Shown here in pieces: positions 15,631 to 27,590 of a DNA stretch of 64,000 bases. Both the position numbers and the translations under genes were made by a program. The notes beneath the pieces were generated by a model. The model was not told the origin of the DNA and ran no database searches. It was given only the letters and a program-made list of their open reading frames with translations. Source of the DNA: Clitopilus passeckerianus. Taxonomy: Eukaryota > Basidiomycota > Agaricomycetes > Agaricales > Entolomataceae. The stretch is taken from NCBI GenBank assembly GCA_944990035.1, contig CALYLX010000016.1:1-64000 (forward strand), given 5' to 3'. Numbering within the stretch: position 1 is the stretch's first letter; every line of letters begins with the position of its first letter.

Positions 15631-18600
15631 TCAGAATCCAAACAGAGTCTTTCCGTTGTCAAATCCCATCTTCTCGAGGCCTCCCGTACACGCCTTCATC
15701 AACCCTGGCGGACCACAAAGAAACGTCGCCGTGGTTCCGTCCTCCGCACGATAGAAGTGTTCTTTCATAACTTCTTCAGTACAGTGACCAACGGAATACT
15801 TCCAGTCCTTCTCCTCTACATCCGAAGTGAACCAAACCTTAAGGCGATCAGAGTTTTTCTTCTCGAGATCGACGAGGTCGTCGAATAGAAGCGTATCCTC
15901 CTGTAAACCGGATGATTCCATGTAGGAATTGAGGCGTCATGGGATCCACGTACTCGAGATTTATTACTAGAAATGAGCGATATCTTCGTAGGATCCTTCC
16001 CATCGTGAAGCACAGCGTGAATAAGCTGCCAGTCGGGCGTCACCCCAGAACCACCAGTGAGAAGGTTGGCCTGCTTGAAGCAGTACTCTTCGCCCTCGAT
16101 AGAGAACTTGCCCTTCCCCAAGTACTCGATCTCGCCAGCAGGTCCCTTGATATCGACTGCCTGTTCCCCAATGTCGATGCAGTCAATCCAGTTGCTCGCA
16201 GTTCCTGACGATAGCATGATCAGAATGGCCAGACACCACAGTGAAACCAAGCTTACCTCCAGGTTTGAACGGTTCGGTATTTGGAGCGTACGTCTTGATC
16301 AGGAACGTCACCGTCCCATCCTCCTCCTCCGGAAGCACAGGCTCAATCGGCGTATATGGTCGAGCCACCATCCGGTCCGAGAAATGAAGACCAAGATAGA
16401 CATGTTGGCAGACGGGTAAGCCCAGCCGAGCACTATTTCCGCCAGGTAGCTGAAACTTGAATATATGAGTGTCTTCGCTAATCGACTTCTTCTCGATGAG
16501 GGTGATAGGAGTCCACTGGTGCTTCTTCAACACGTACTTGGAGCGACGCTCTTCGTCCTGTTTTCTTAGCCGCTTAGTGCGCTCGGCGTCTTTGGCCATG
16601 GTTTCGGCAGCCTTCTTGCTGAGTACGCCGATGAAGACTTCTTCTCGCTGCTTATTGGCGTAATCGTCATGAATGCTCTTGTCTGGAGCGGCGAATCAAC
16701 ATGTGGGCAACGAATTATGAAAATTCTTACATTGCTCGGCCGCCTCCGCAGTGGCCTTTCCAGCGAACATGAGAAGAGGGTTTTTGCCTCCAGGATGCCA
16801 TTTGATAACACTCGTGACGTCGTAAACTGGGAAAAGTAAGCATGACGTTAAGGCCGCAATAGGCAGATGAGGCACGTACCTTTATCGTCCATAATTATCC
16901 AAGCGTCATCTTCCTTGTTATGCTTCATCACCTCGTCCAACGTGAACGCCTTATAGCCGTGTCCTCCGGCGTGAACATCATCCTTCTCTTCGTCCTCGGA
17001 ATCAGGCTCCATCCAACCACCTGGTGGTAAACGGATCAGTCAACGCAGAGTGAGAGGGTGTAGGAAATAGACTAACCTGGAGCATCCTTCAAAACCGAAG
17101 TCGGATGTAAGAAAGTGAGAAAGGGTTCATTATCTCGCTCCTCTTTACGAAGCTTAGGCGTTTGTACTTCCGGCTTGAGTCGATAGATCGCATTATTGAG
17201 CATACCAGACAAGTTCCACTCCACGGATTGTTCGTCAGATCGCCCAAAACTCGAGATTGATATACTGACAGTAATATGCTCAGGTTGAGGAGCCAGATTC
17301 GCATCAAATGCCCTAACCGCCAACTCACTCGCATTCACAAGCTCGTGAATCTCGACATGGCAGAACCAGAAGATCCAAGCCCAGTACTTCTTCTCGTGAC
17401 GTATAGGCTTGTCGGGGAATTCGCGGAAACAGTACCTCCAAGTCTTTCCTCCATCCAGCGACAGCTCCACCTTCTTGACAGAGTGCCCACTTCCGTTGAA
17501 AGCATAGCCTGCCACTTGATAGGTCTCCTTGTATGCAGAGGCTCCCGGTGACAGGGGTATCTTCTCTCCGTGTGCGGGTTTGCAGATGACGCTCTGTAGG
17601 ATCTGCTCGTTTGCTGCAGTCGATTCGAGATGGTAGAAGGCAGCTATAACTTTGCTGAGCGAAGATAGGAATTCAATAAACGACACAAACTCACAGGCCA
17701 TGGTGCTGTTCTTGTCGGTAACAAAGGAAGGCAGCTAAGGAACGCGATGTTAGATAGTGGATTATCAGCTCATAGGTTTAGACTTACGATACGATTATCA
17801 TACAGGTGATACCACGACATATTAGGCTCTTTAGATACCCACAGACGTTTCAACCTACGAGGGTGGGTCGGGAAACATTACAGGAGCAGGAGTATCCAAT
17901 TACCATTTGACTGAACGTCCTCCAACATAACCCGGAATAACAGAACGAATAGGATAGCCATGATCAGGATGAAGAGGTTGATCGTTCATCTCATACGCCA
18001 ACATCACGTCGTTGGTGGGATCCATAGCATAGTCAAAGGGTAGGTGCGTAGAATACTTCCCTTCAGAAGGATTATCCGCACCCTCGTCTAAAGAGATACT
18101 TAGCTGCGGAAGACGAACGGAACTTGGAGCTCGACTTACAGTGAACATACCAACGCTCGTTGTGTGGTTTCTCTTTGACACCGCAGGCGAGAAGGATATC
18201 GCGAACGAGAACTCCCTTCCAATATACACAGCTGGTGGCGCCCTATTTTGACTATGAGACGATATTCTGGATAAGATCGAGAGAAAACTCACTGGTCCCC
18301 AGTCGAAACCACTCGACCTCTTAATCATGTTGGCTTCCTTTCTCCTGTTTCCGTCGCAGGCCAAAGTTACCGGGATATTGATCCACGGCATGGATGCGAT
18401 CTCTTCCATGGTGAATTCCTTAGGATGATCCACGAAGCCCCCGACTTCCAACGTATGTGTCTCCCAAGTAAGTCTTGGCACCTCACCATGACTTCGGACG
18501 TAATGAAGGCGAGTCGGAGTGATAAACCCAGCTTCGAATAGTGCAGTAAGATCGGGCTCGGCATTGAGAGGGCACGAACCCGTGAGTCGTATGAGGGACT

Positions 18601-19573
18601 GTGATCGAGGAATCCAGTTATCTGGCGTGAACTGGTCCTCCTCCGCGATACGCATCTCTCTATCTGGGTTTTCGGGGTCGAAGCCGTGCTTCTGGACAGC
18701 GTTGTAGAATGGGCTATGGCCTTTCCCGTCGTTATTCTCGGCATTTGCTATACGGTTAAGTTCTTCGATGACTTGATCTAGAAAGGCGGCTTCTTTCTGT
18801 TCGAAGATCAGTGTCGTGCTCAGGGAACATAAGCTTGAATACGAACCTTGGTGATCTTCTCTTCGCCCTTCTTTTCACCGGTTTTTTCGTCCTTCTCAGC
18901 CTTGTCGGCCTGTTCATCATCTTGGGGTTCTTCATTCGTCGCGCCTTTGGGGTCGTCTTCAGGTCTCTTCTCGACTGCGTCTGGCTGGCTCTTGAGGGCA
19001 TCCTCGGTCGCACGGATGACGAAGCGAGCGAATGAGTGGCGGATGGGGTTGGTGAATTTGTAGTCCGTCTCAATAGACTTGATCTCTCTGATGTTCCAGA
19101 CCTAGTTCGGGTATAGCAGTACGACCTTGGAGAGAGGAAGGAATGCTTACGTGCTTCGCACCGTCCTTGCCAGCGAGAGCTTTGGCCTTCTCATCCGTAG
19201 CAATATCAGGAAGCCCTCGCTTTACACCTTTGTAGACGTCCGTAAACTCGGTGAGAGGGCGGCTCTCCCGATTTGCCTCGGCGTGGTCGCCAAGCAGGTC
19301 CTTGAGTTGCTCGCTCTCTGCCTCGTGTACCACCTCGTCATGAGGGTTGGTGAAAGTGCCCGCTTGACGACCATCTGGGCGGCCAAAGCTGCTTCCAACC
19401 ATATGACGCTTGCGTCCATCATAGTTTGGTTCGTTGTAGAGCTCGGAATTGGTAGCAACGGGGTAGGATTCCTCCAAGGCGACCTTGTGCTTATCAAGCC
19501 ATGGTTGCTTCGGAAAGCTCTTGAAATATTCTGAGCGGTTGATTAAGTCGGTAGATTTGGCAGTTTCTATCAT
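15631..19573 (-). CDS. NIA: Assimilatory nitrate reductase
   Basis: Molybdenum-heme-flavin enzyme reducing nitrate to nitrite with NAD(P)H in the cytosol. Domain order is complete. The Mo-pterin domain starts near FTPDNWIPRSQSLIRLTG and carries the Mo-ligand cysteine in TLACDGNRRKE and the PGYVGGRSVKW motif. The Mo-co dimerisation domain includes YAFNGSGHSVKKVELSLDGG, then TWNLSGM after a small intron. Cytochrome b5 has the heme histidines in HPGG and IHDDY. The FAD domain has ARPYTPIEP and the NAD(P)H domain the CGPPG cysteine motif, ending in LFGF. About 13 introns of roughly 50 nt; roughly 1,080 residues. The unusual part is an N-terminal extension of about 270 residues ending in a Glu/Asp/Lys-rich stretch (EEPQDDEQADKAEKDEKTGE), much longer than in typical fungal enzymes. 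No nitrite reductase or nitrate transporter gene lies in this window. Confidence 0.95.
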
Positions 19574-20187
19574 CTTGGGATGAACATAGACTGAAGCAGC
19601 CGGAAGACTTGGAGAGTATTTGTATCATCTCCTCAGAATGAGACGCTGGTTACGTCATGTGGCTAAGACGATCGTCCGTTGGCTGGAGCACATAACGCCG
19701 CTCGATGTTGGGGGTAGGTGCATGCGTTAGCTTGCACAATGAAAGAGTTCTCCAACCCGATATTGCAGAATCTGTGGATTTGTTCTTCCCGAGACCGCAT
19801 GGCTTGGTTGCTGGAGCAATTACGAGGACAACGGCTTGCAAGTTTTCGTTCAAATTCGAATCAGGAAGACCCTCTCTTGTGGACGTTTTGATATAAGTTT
19901 CATAAAATAGAACGTGTGGGATGTCGTCTTGCTTCTAACGAAGATTGAATCTGTAGAAGCGGTGACACTAGACTGACGATGAAGCGGAAGAGGTTGAGGT
20001 TGCTCCCGGCTGAATCGGACCGGGATCAGGTGACTGATCACGGTAAAGACCGAAGCTCTGGATTACTGTACCATTCGATCAGGGACGGAAGACGTGCGTG
20101 CGGGCGCCTTACTGGTACTTTCTTTCATCAGTCTAACCTCCGTTCACGGCATTGATCACCTAACTCATTTACTCGAGCTTCGCGATA
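19574..20187. other. Divergent intergenic region, nitrate reductase / BTB relic
   Basis: About 0.6 kb between divergent starts. A GATA core (GATAATG) lies at about 20184-20190, but one site is weak evidence for AreA/Nit2 control. No gene seen. Confidence 0.4.
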
Positions 20188-21150
20188 ATGAGTAGTACAA
20201 CCGACCACGATGGCTTGAACCACACGATTTCTACTTCTTGTGAGCGCTTCAGCTATCTCTCAGCGAACATCAGCTCAAGCTCACACCTTGTAGTCGATTC
20301 AGATGATGCGGATCTAAGCTTATATCCTCCGATCGCGTAATATTGAAGATTCATTCCAAGAATCTTGACGTAAACACCCTTGGATTTCCTCCATCTGACT
20401 TTAAGCAAGACGGTGAGCTCATAAATCTGGCCGAGGAGAGCGAGACTCTCGATATCCTTTTCTCTTTTATCTACGCTCAGCATCATCCCGACCTTGAGTT
20501 AACACCCTTCGAATGTTGGAGAAAGTTTCCGAGGCTGCAGAGAAGTATCAAGTCTTTGCGGCCATGAATGTTTGTAAAATCCGACAGAAGTAAGCTGGCC
20601 GGTCCAATACCTTGCCGCATAGTAAGGCGGTGACCGACAATTTCATCTAGGGAAAGGATCGGGGTGCAAGGCGAAACCCTAAAAATAATGATATATGGGT
20701 TCAAGCACGGCTACTCCGATATCGTACGCCTTGCCGCCCCTTGGCTGCACGATATACCTCTTTCAGAGATGGTTGATAAACTTCCTATCAGTATGCTCGG
20801 TCCATGGGTTTAGTAAAATCTGCTTTGAGCTACTTGGGTACAACTGACGAACTTTGGGCTAGGTCAAGTATCACGAACGATGGCGTGCAGCCATCGAGAA
20901 ATCGTTCCTGGACCTGGAGGTCCTCCATAATACCTCCAACACGGTAAAACAGTGCCCTGAATGCGTAAGCGCCCTCGCCGTTGCACTCTTCCGTCTTCGA
21001 AAGACCGGGGGAAACAAATGGTCCAGCCACTCAGTTCTGCTACAGAAAGAGACCCTATTCCAAAATTGTCGTCACTTAAATGCCGATAACATATCCTGGT
21101 CCATCACGAACCAGACAAATCAAGTTCCTACGTTTGATACCTTTCTATAA
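20188..21150 (+). pseudogene. BTB/POZ-domain protein relic
   Basis: Remnant of the BTB-domain proteins that are abundant in Agaricomycetes, usually adaptors or unknown nuclear/cytoplasmic factors. Exon 1 (MSSTTDHDGLNH...) splices across an intron of about 50 nt into FDSDDADLSLY, the start of the BTB fold. A one-base shift near 20330 is needed to reach SDRVILKIHSKNLDVNTLGF and the GELINLAEESETLDILFSF strand/helix pattern. A second shift near 20510 is needed to continue into EAAEKYQVFAAMNVCKIR. Further downstream are KHGYSDIVRLAAPWL and HERWRAAIEKSF...CPECVSALA, the usual C-terminal half, ending at 21150. At least two frameshifts make this a pseudogene unless they are assembly indels. Confidence 0.7.
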
Positions 21151-21450
21151 CATCTCCTGATATGTACGGCTTAAGATTCCTTTCTACTGGGTGGTTTTTA
21201 ATTGAAAAGTTCTTTGCATTCGTATTCACCATGGGCGAAGGTCACGGTACACAATTTTATTCACCCGACGAAACATGTATTTCGGTATTAATGGTGCCTT
21301 ACGATTTTGGCATTATATCTGATCTCGCCCAGATAAACCCTCTTCTCTAACTTGTATCGACCTATTTCTCCCATGTGCCCGCAGGTAGTTACATTCTACT
21401 GTATACGTAATCCGGGCTTGCTTCATGCCATTACCACCACTACCGCCGCC

Positions 21451-23340
21451 ATGGCTATCGACAACGTCTGGCGTCTTATCATCAATCACGAGGAGAAGCG
21501 CCTTGGCACACCCTTTAAGGTTTCTGCCCAAAACCATGTGAGTAATATTGCGTATTTGAGGGAAAAGGTTAAAGAGAGATGGAAATCGCTGTCGAAGCCG
21601 ACCTGCTTATAGTATGGCGATGCAAGGAACCGAAGGTGTACGCGGATGCTGGCAACCGGGAGCTGGAACGGACTATCAGCAGGATCGACTTTTCTGATAG
21701 GGCCAAGGTCGTCGAGCTTCCCCCGGAGAAGGATACGATGAGCCTCGAAATCTCAGGGGCTAAGACATTGCTCGTGCAGGTCCCCGGTACGTTTCCGCCT
21801 TTTCCATTCTGTAAGTCGATGGGAGTTAAACGCGAACACATCCCCAGCCCCAACGAAACTCCCATCCAGCTCTGACAACGCCGAACCTTCTAGTTCCAGT
21901 TCAGGACGTGCTGGAGCCAGACCAAACCGCAATAATTACGGTTAAGGCTTCACTGTAGACTACTAATATGGATAACTGACCCATCTATCCCGCTTTGTAA
22001 CCCTCTCTAGCAAGCCGCCTCAGGAAAAGCCTGCACAAAGAGATTTACGAAAAGGCCTGGGATCGTCCATGGCCTTATCGAAGTGGCAACATCATTACCG
22101 TGGGCTACAGGCATGACAGGGAGGCAGATGCTCAGTTCCACGACGAACCCTATTCCAACGTCCGAAACGAAGAGATCCGGGGATGTTGGGCATACGAATG
22201 CCTTGGTTGTATTGGGGCCTTGGGACAGAGCTTGACTATGCCGACCGCGGTCCCACCAAAGCTCGTTCTTCAGAAAACGCTGGGTAAAACTCGAATAGGT
22301 ACGGCTGCACGACCTCATAGCCACGAATCCATGAACGAGGGCGGAGCTTGGGAAGGCGTAAGTCCAGCGTTATATATTGGCTTTGAGAACGTTCTTACGA
22401 CGACAGTTTTCAGAGCTACGGAACTCTATCCAGAACGAACGACCGAGGAAATTTACAATCGATTCAACAACGCGGGCTCAATCCCACTCCTTTGCTTGTA
22501 CTACAACGCATCCGATATCCGTCAATTTTATGCCCACGGGGAGGCTATCAGGATCGACACGCCCAGAAGGTTGAAGGATACTCTGTTCAACGAGAAGGCC
22601 AGATGGCGTGTCAATTATAGCTCGTACCCCCTCTTTCTGATGCGCCGTTCGAATGAACACACTGACTTTACCGTTGGCCCTATTTTTCCATCGTACGATG
22701 TCATCTTCTTACTCAACTATGGGAATGGGACACTCAAGATCGCGACGACATGATTCGATGGCCTGGGTTCACGCCAAGCGCTGAAGGAATATTGGGTTCG
22801 ATGCTCGAATCTCGTTGCCAACATCGGTTCACCAAGAGGATCGAGATAATGATAGAGCAAATAAATCCGACAAGCCACTCTCGTTATCATTGGGATGCTA
22901 CGTTGGGCGAGCCCTCCGCAGCTCGCGATTTACTCGAGGATTCTGAGACAGGTCCGAGCAAGCGGTCCTATCCTCCCTTCCCTCCATCGATCAGAATCTC
23001 ATCTTCACAGCTGCGGACATATGGTCAGGGCGAAACATTTGAAGTCGAGGAGAATGTCTACTATGTGTCACTGGCCGATGACGAGGTTGCGATTGATTCG
23101 TTCATCCTTCATGCTGGGCACCTCAACATGTTTCGGTTTATTGATGGCTCGCATCGTAATATCAACCACGATCTGGAGACTACCTACGGTCGATTCGCCA
23201 ATCTCCCAGAGAAGGCAAGCCAACGGCTCATCTTCGTTGTCCCGGAGGACCTTACCGAATTAAAATATTGCCTTCCCAACGACGGTTTCCTGCATAGTAC
23301 TACTCCATATGTAGCACGGGTCAGTTATTTAAACGTATAG
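21451..23340 (+). pseudogene. Crinkler/CR-type (CRN-like) protein relic
   Basis: Resembles the Crinkler-RHS (CR) family, large modular proteins with a ubiquitin-like header followed by an NTPase/nuclease-like body, found in oomycetes and many basidiomycetes. The header begins WRLIINHEEKRLGTPFKV and, after a one-base shift near 21580, continues VEADLLIVWRCKEPK to LEISGAKTLLVQVPG. After a spacer with possible introns, a long frame (22100-22753) carries EEIYNRFNNAGSIPLLCLYY and SYPLFLMRRSNEHTDFTVGP, patterns I associate with the middle of fungal CRN proteins. Another shift near 22700 leads into GFTPSAEGILGSMLES and the C-terminal block (DSFILHAGHLNMFRF, RLIFVVPEDL), ending at 23340. I see no clear Walker A motif. 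It is broken by two or more frameshifts. The family call is by pattern memory and moderate; the relic status is better supported. Confidence 0.55.
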
Positions 23341-23955
23341 ATTAATGCTACTGAATGTGTTGTTCTAATCAATGAGATTTAAGGTTGGATTTGTGTAGCG
23401 ACACTCGAACGAACCACTATCGAATCAAAACTATCAATCACCCCCAAACAACGTTTGACGTCAAGGTGGCGCAAACACATATTCCATCAGCAATATGGGG
23501 CCCAGTCCTTACCCCCTGCCAATCCTTGCTGTTCCCTCCAAGTCGCCCAGGGACTCGCGGCCGAGAGCACGTTCTCAACTGAAATCGGCCAAATAGGACC
23601 GGCCCTTTGATCGCCGACGCCGAATGGTCGGCGACATCCTGAATTCAGTGAATTGGCTTCGAGCAAATGTCACGACGAGATCTGCACTGTTAGGCACCCT
23701 CCCGCCGGGTTCAACAATTCTGGAGCCTACCAATCTTTAAGTACAGTCGCAACTGCGCCAGCCTGTTCAGATCTCTCGAACAGGTCTGCTTGTAAAGGAA
23801 GTTGAGCTTACATAATCGTCGGACTTGACCAATATGACCACTACCAATCCCGTTCCACATCTTGACCTTCCCCGAGTATATACTGGAAAGCGCCATGAGG
23901 CGCCATATCTCGCCACAGGGGCCCTTAAACTGCACTAGCTCATACCCATCTCACT
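23341..23955. other. Spacer between CRN-like relic and PUA-like gene
   Basis: No gene recognised. A perfect hairpin with 8-bp arms (TCGCCGAC/GTCGGCGA) lies at about 23611-23635. Confidence 0.4.
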
Positions 23956-24774
23956 ATGACCATCGAAATTGTCCCACTCTCCCGTACCGATGTCATCCTC
24001 CCGATATCTGTGAGTTGATTCCATCCAAGCTTCCCAGCAAGCCTTTCTGAATCCCTCCGAAGAACGAATGTATGCAGAAAATCGTCTCCGGAGAGAAGAA
24101 CTACGACTTCAGACGCTACCTCCTTCCCAACTCTGTCAAACGAGTGTGGTTCTTTGTCAAATCGCCCACCGCTCAAATAACCCACGTCTGCGAAATTGAG
24201 AGCGCAGTCCACCGGCCTTCTCTTTACTCCAACCTTCCCCGGAATAACCTCTATCCTCTCCCGCTTGACGGAGTAGGTAACCTTGAATTCAACCTTGGAG
24301 ATGATCCTGTAATGGCCAGCATCTTCTTTGCGTACTTTATTAGAGGCCTCTATCGGTTGACCCACCCGGTGACCCTCTCCGAGCTCAGGAAACGATACTT
24401 GCTTCTGGGAACTCCAAAAGGGCCCGCGTTTGCGCCCGAGAGGATGCTTGATGACGTGGACCTGTCCAAGGAGGAGAAGATCCTTGAAAGAGCTGCGAGG
24501 AAGCGAGGCTGGGAAACCCAGACATCTATTGTCGGAGCGTCTAGTGGTTGGGTTTGGAGAGGCGGAGAAACGAGGTTGGCCTCATCCGAGTATGAAAGCG
24601 ACGACTCTATGGACGTCGACGAGGTCAGTAGGGGGATGAAGAGGGTCCTGGAGGATGACGGAAGCTCGACCCTTGCTGAGGTTCTATCCGAGCAACATGA
24701 GCTAAAGAGAACGGTAAGCAAACTACCAAGAAGTCGAAACCTTGTAACTCAAACGCCGTCTTCAGCGTCATTAA
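23956..24774 (+). CDS. PUA/ASCH-like fold protein
   Basis: Predicted small protein with an N-terminal PUA-like (ASCH/EVE-type) fold, which in other families binds modified bases or RNA; the substrate here is unknown. Exons 23956-24009, 24063-24713 and 24766-24774 join in frame with introns of 53 and 52 nt. The start MTIEIVPLSRTDVILPIS joins NECMQKIVSGEKNYDFRRYL, the conserved K-x-I-x-x-G-x-K-x-x-x-F-R-R pattern of the family. VKRVWFFVKSPTAQITHVCEI and YFIRGLYRLTHPVTLSELRK then follow. The C-terminal third is charged and probably disordered (ESDDSMDVDEVSRGMKRVL). It is the only gene between the nitrate reductase and eIF3e that reads through intact, flanked by broken BTB, CRN-like and NACHT genes. 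Function is not assignable. Confidence 0.6.
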
Positions 24775-25093
24775 CTTAATTTTAACTTAAGAGGTTATCA
24801 AAATATACACGTATGCCCAATGTTGTATCACTATTATCATACTAGACTATCAATTCCGTCGTTCTTTCGTCGCGGAAGGCCTACGGGGCTCCGAAAGCTT
24901 GACCTCACCGATCTAAAGCCATTACCACTTCAAATCTTGGAATTGCGGACTTTAAAACGGAAGGAATGGGACCCGATAGGATTCCATGCCGGTTCCAATT
25001 GGATGAGTAACATTCGCCCTAGCGCAGCCTGGGATTGGTCTCGAGAACCGAGCTCAGGCTCATGATTCGTCGTAATATCGCTGACAACTGTTT
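24775..25093. other. Spacer, no gene seen
   Basis: Short spacer between convergent genes. A frame of 81 codons (24820-25065) has no recognisable motif. Confidence 0.4.
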
Positions 25094-27330
25094 TCAGAAA
25101 ATGGTTTGCCTCGGCAAGTTGAGATCTGCACTCACGCTTCTGTAGCTGACAAGAGCTTGGAATAAGGGATCATGTCCTCGGTCGCCAAATACCCACGGTT
25201 GGATGAAAACTCGTTCCACCCAATCCAGAACTCCGAAGATTCTCTCGCTCTTAGGCGCTCTATTTATGACTTTCGTGCAAATCCTCTCCTTCCGTTCAAC
25301 GTCGGGGAAAGCACTGTTGACACCGATTAGACTGGCTTTCGAAGTATACGTTGAATTTGAGAGCACGTACGAATATAGGGCTCCATTGACAGCCTCGAAT
25401 ACTATTTGCTCATATCCCTCAGAGGACACGCAATGAATACCAGACCGATCTGGATTTGAAAGTAGCTCTGAAACTAGTTCGCCGCAGCTGGTACAAACGG
25501 CGACGATTAGGCTCTGTAGTGACCCAGCTTCATGGGGTGGGAGTTGAGACGAAGATGCGCCCAAAGCATTGTCCCCTAGGATGGCCACAAGGATACAGCC
25601 GCTCGATGACAAGGTTTGATTTTTGGAAAGATGTGGCAAACACCACCTGTCAAAATCGCGTTGAAACCTCTCAAATACGTCTCTCCGAACGGAATTGATT
25701 TCCGTTGCCTGGAGGATAAATAATATATTAATCGATGATAAAGAAGAAAAAGCTGGAGCCTCACCTGGCTACAGCACTCCATAACGACCCCTATTGTGTT
25801 GGCAGAAGTTACTCCAAGTGAAAGGGAAACGCTAATATAATCGAGCAACTGAGAAAAGGGTAATCCCAACAGTGCCTGGAATAATTCAACTGTGGCCTCG
25901 GAATTCCGAAGGTGAAAGTCGAAAGCGTGCAGGACATCCCGGGCATCCACTATTTCGTTACGCTCTGCAAGGCTGCTTGTACTTCGGAACGTGATGGTCC
26001 TAACGCAGCCCACTCTGATTCGCGCATGGATCCCCGGTTCGTCGAGAAAGAAGTGGCCTGATCGATCAGGATCCTGGAGGTAATCGAGGAGGAATGCATG
26101 GTGAACCTTGATACTGTCATACTGTCCAGATACTGATAATAAAGATCTGAGCTCAAGTAGTGAGAGGGTAACGTGGCCTTCGCCGAAGTGAAGAATGGTC
26201 TCAATGACATGTGGGCAGGGAGCAATAGGTAACTGAAGGAGGATTACTCCGAGTATGCATAGGATGGACATACGATCCTCCACGGCAGAGAAAATCTCTC
26301 TATAGATGACGTCGAGCGGCTCAAACGGTGCACCATTATCGGGGTGATTCCTATCAAGAACGATGGCGAGGCGACTCCACGAATGACATGACGGTAGAGG
26401 CGTATACGAATTGATGAGAACCTCGACCGTCTGATTCCCTGGCCAGTCTACCGGAATGTGGTTTTTTAGGATATGCCGCGACTTCAAAACCCTAAATCGA
26501 TGAAGGTAGAACCGCCTGATGTCTTCGTCCGGGTTCCACTCATCGTTGAGAGAAAGCTGGTCACATAGGGTCGGATGATGATCATCCTCAACGAGGCATA
26601 ATATGTGCCACTCTGGCCGACTCGAGATCAGGAATGCAAATCGCAGGCAATCGCCCCATACGGTCGCTAATAACGACTGTAGGAATCTGACCTGGCTAAC
26701 AGAATTTGCGCCCTCGTCCAAGCCATCGACCACAACGATCATAGGCTTCGCATCTGAGATGGAAGAAGAGAGGCCAGATTCGCCGAGAGGTATTGCCAGC
26801 AACCTCTGGACTTGATAAGAGAACTTGAGCGAGAATATAGCTGGATTATTCTCCGGAGCTGCCAAGACCGAATGGCGGGCCTGAGGATATGCCTGCATCA
26901 TCTGATATGCAATCGTTGGAACCACCGAATCCAAGTCTCGGTCAGGACTCCCCCAGGAGAGGAAGAAGCTAGCAACTAAGATGCCTTTGCGCTCACAAAG
27001 CTCTGCGAACGTTTGAGCGATGGCAGACTTGCCAGCTCCAGCAGGACCATGCAGCCACATTATCGGCTTGGACAAGGGCCCATTTCATGAGCGTCTCAAC
27101 GACTGATTGTCGGGTACCATGGAGACATCCCGGCGACTCTTTCCTCTCTTTCGAATTGTGCATAGCGCCTAAGGAGGCATGCTTGAGGAGAATCTGAATT
27201 GCTGTCCGACATTGAGTTAGTGATCAAACTTGTACCTCCCGACCTGATGCTCACAATCCGGCCGTTCGTTGATACTAACGAAGTTTCCGCCTAATATCGT
27301 GGTGTTTCGTGCACCATGGAAAACCGACAT
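25094..27330 (-). pseudogene. NACHT-type NLR-like NTPase relic
   Basis: Fungal NLR-like signalling NTPase, a class linked to heterokaryon incompatibility and innate immunity. The N-terminus has FHGARNTTILGGNFVSI, a typical lead sequence of basidiomycete NACHT proteins, then HASLGAMHNSKERKESPGCL. The NACHT domain carries Walker A WLHGPAGAGKSAIAQ, Walker B MIVVVDGLDEG and a sensor-type FLISSRPEW. Between the lead and Walker A the frame shifts by one base (near 27075). Inside the domain, around 26345-26415, the open frame reads nonsense while the shifted frame reads the family-typical FVYASTVMSFVESPRHR, so two compensating indels keep a long frame open. A further shift near 25640 joins the C-terminal part. 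No WD40, ankyrin or TPR repeat is visible. Pseudogene is the best reading. Confidence 0.75.
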
Positions 27331-27590
27331 CGCATGGTGGATGGGGACTGCCGATTGTGGTTTGAACGGCCAACGTGAATGTCGATGAGAGAGGTGTCCA
27401 GGTGGCTGTACCACATGCGTCCCTCTGAAGAGCCTGTCACAAGGTACCTAGCTCCCAAGCAACCAGATGCCAAAGAAATTAAGTACGGGAACCGCCTCAT
27501 AGTCAACAGAAACGAAGTAATCAATGATATTGATTCCGTATTACGATCCACCAACAGTAGAATCTCGAAGGTACATCCCTGCCAGTACGG

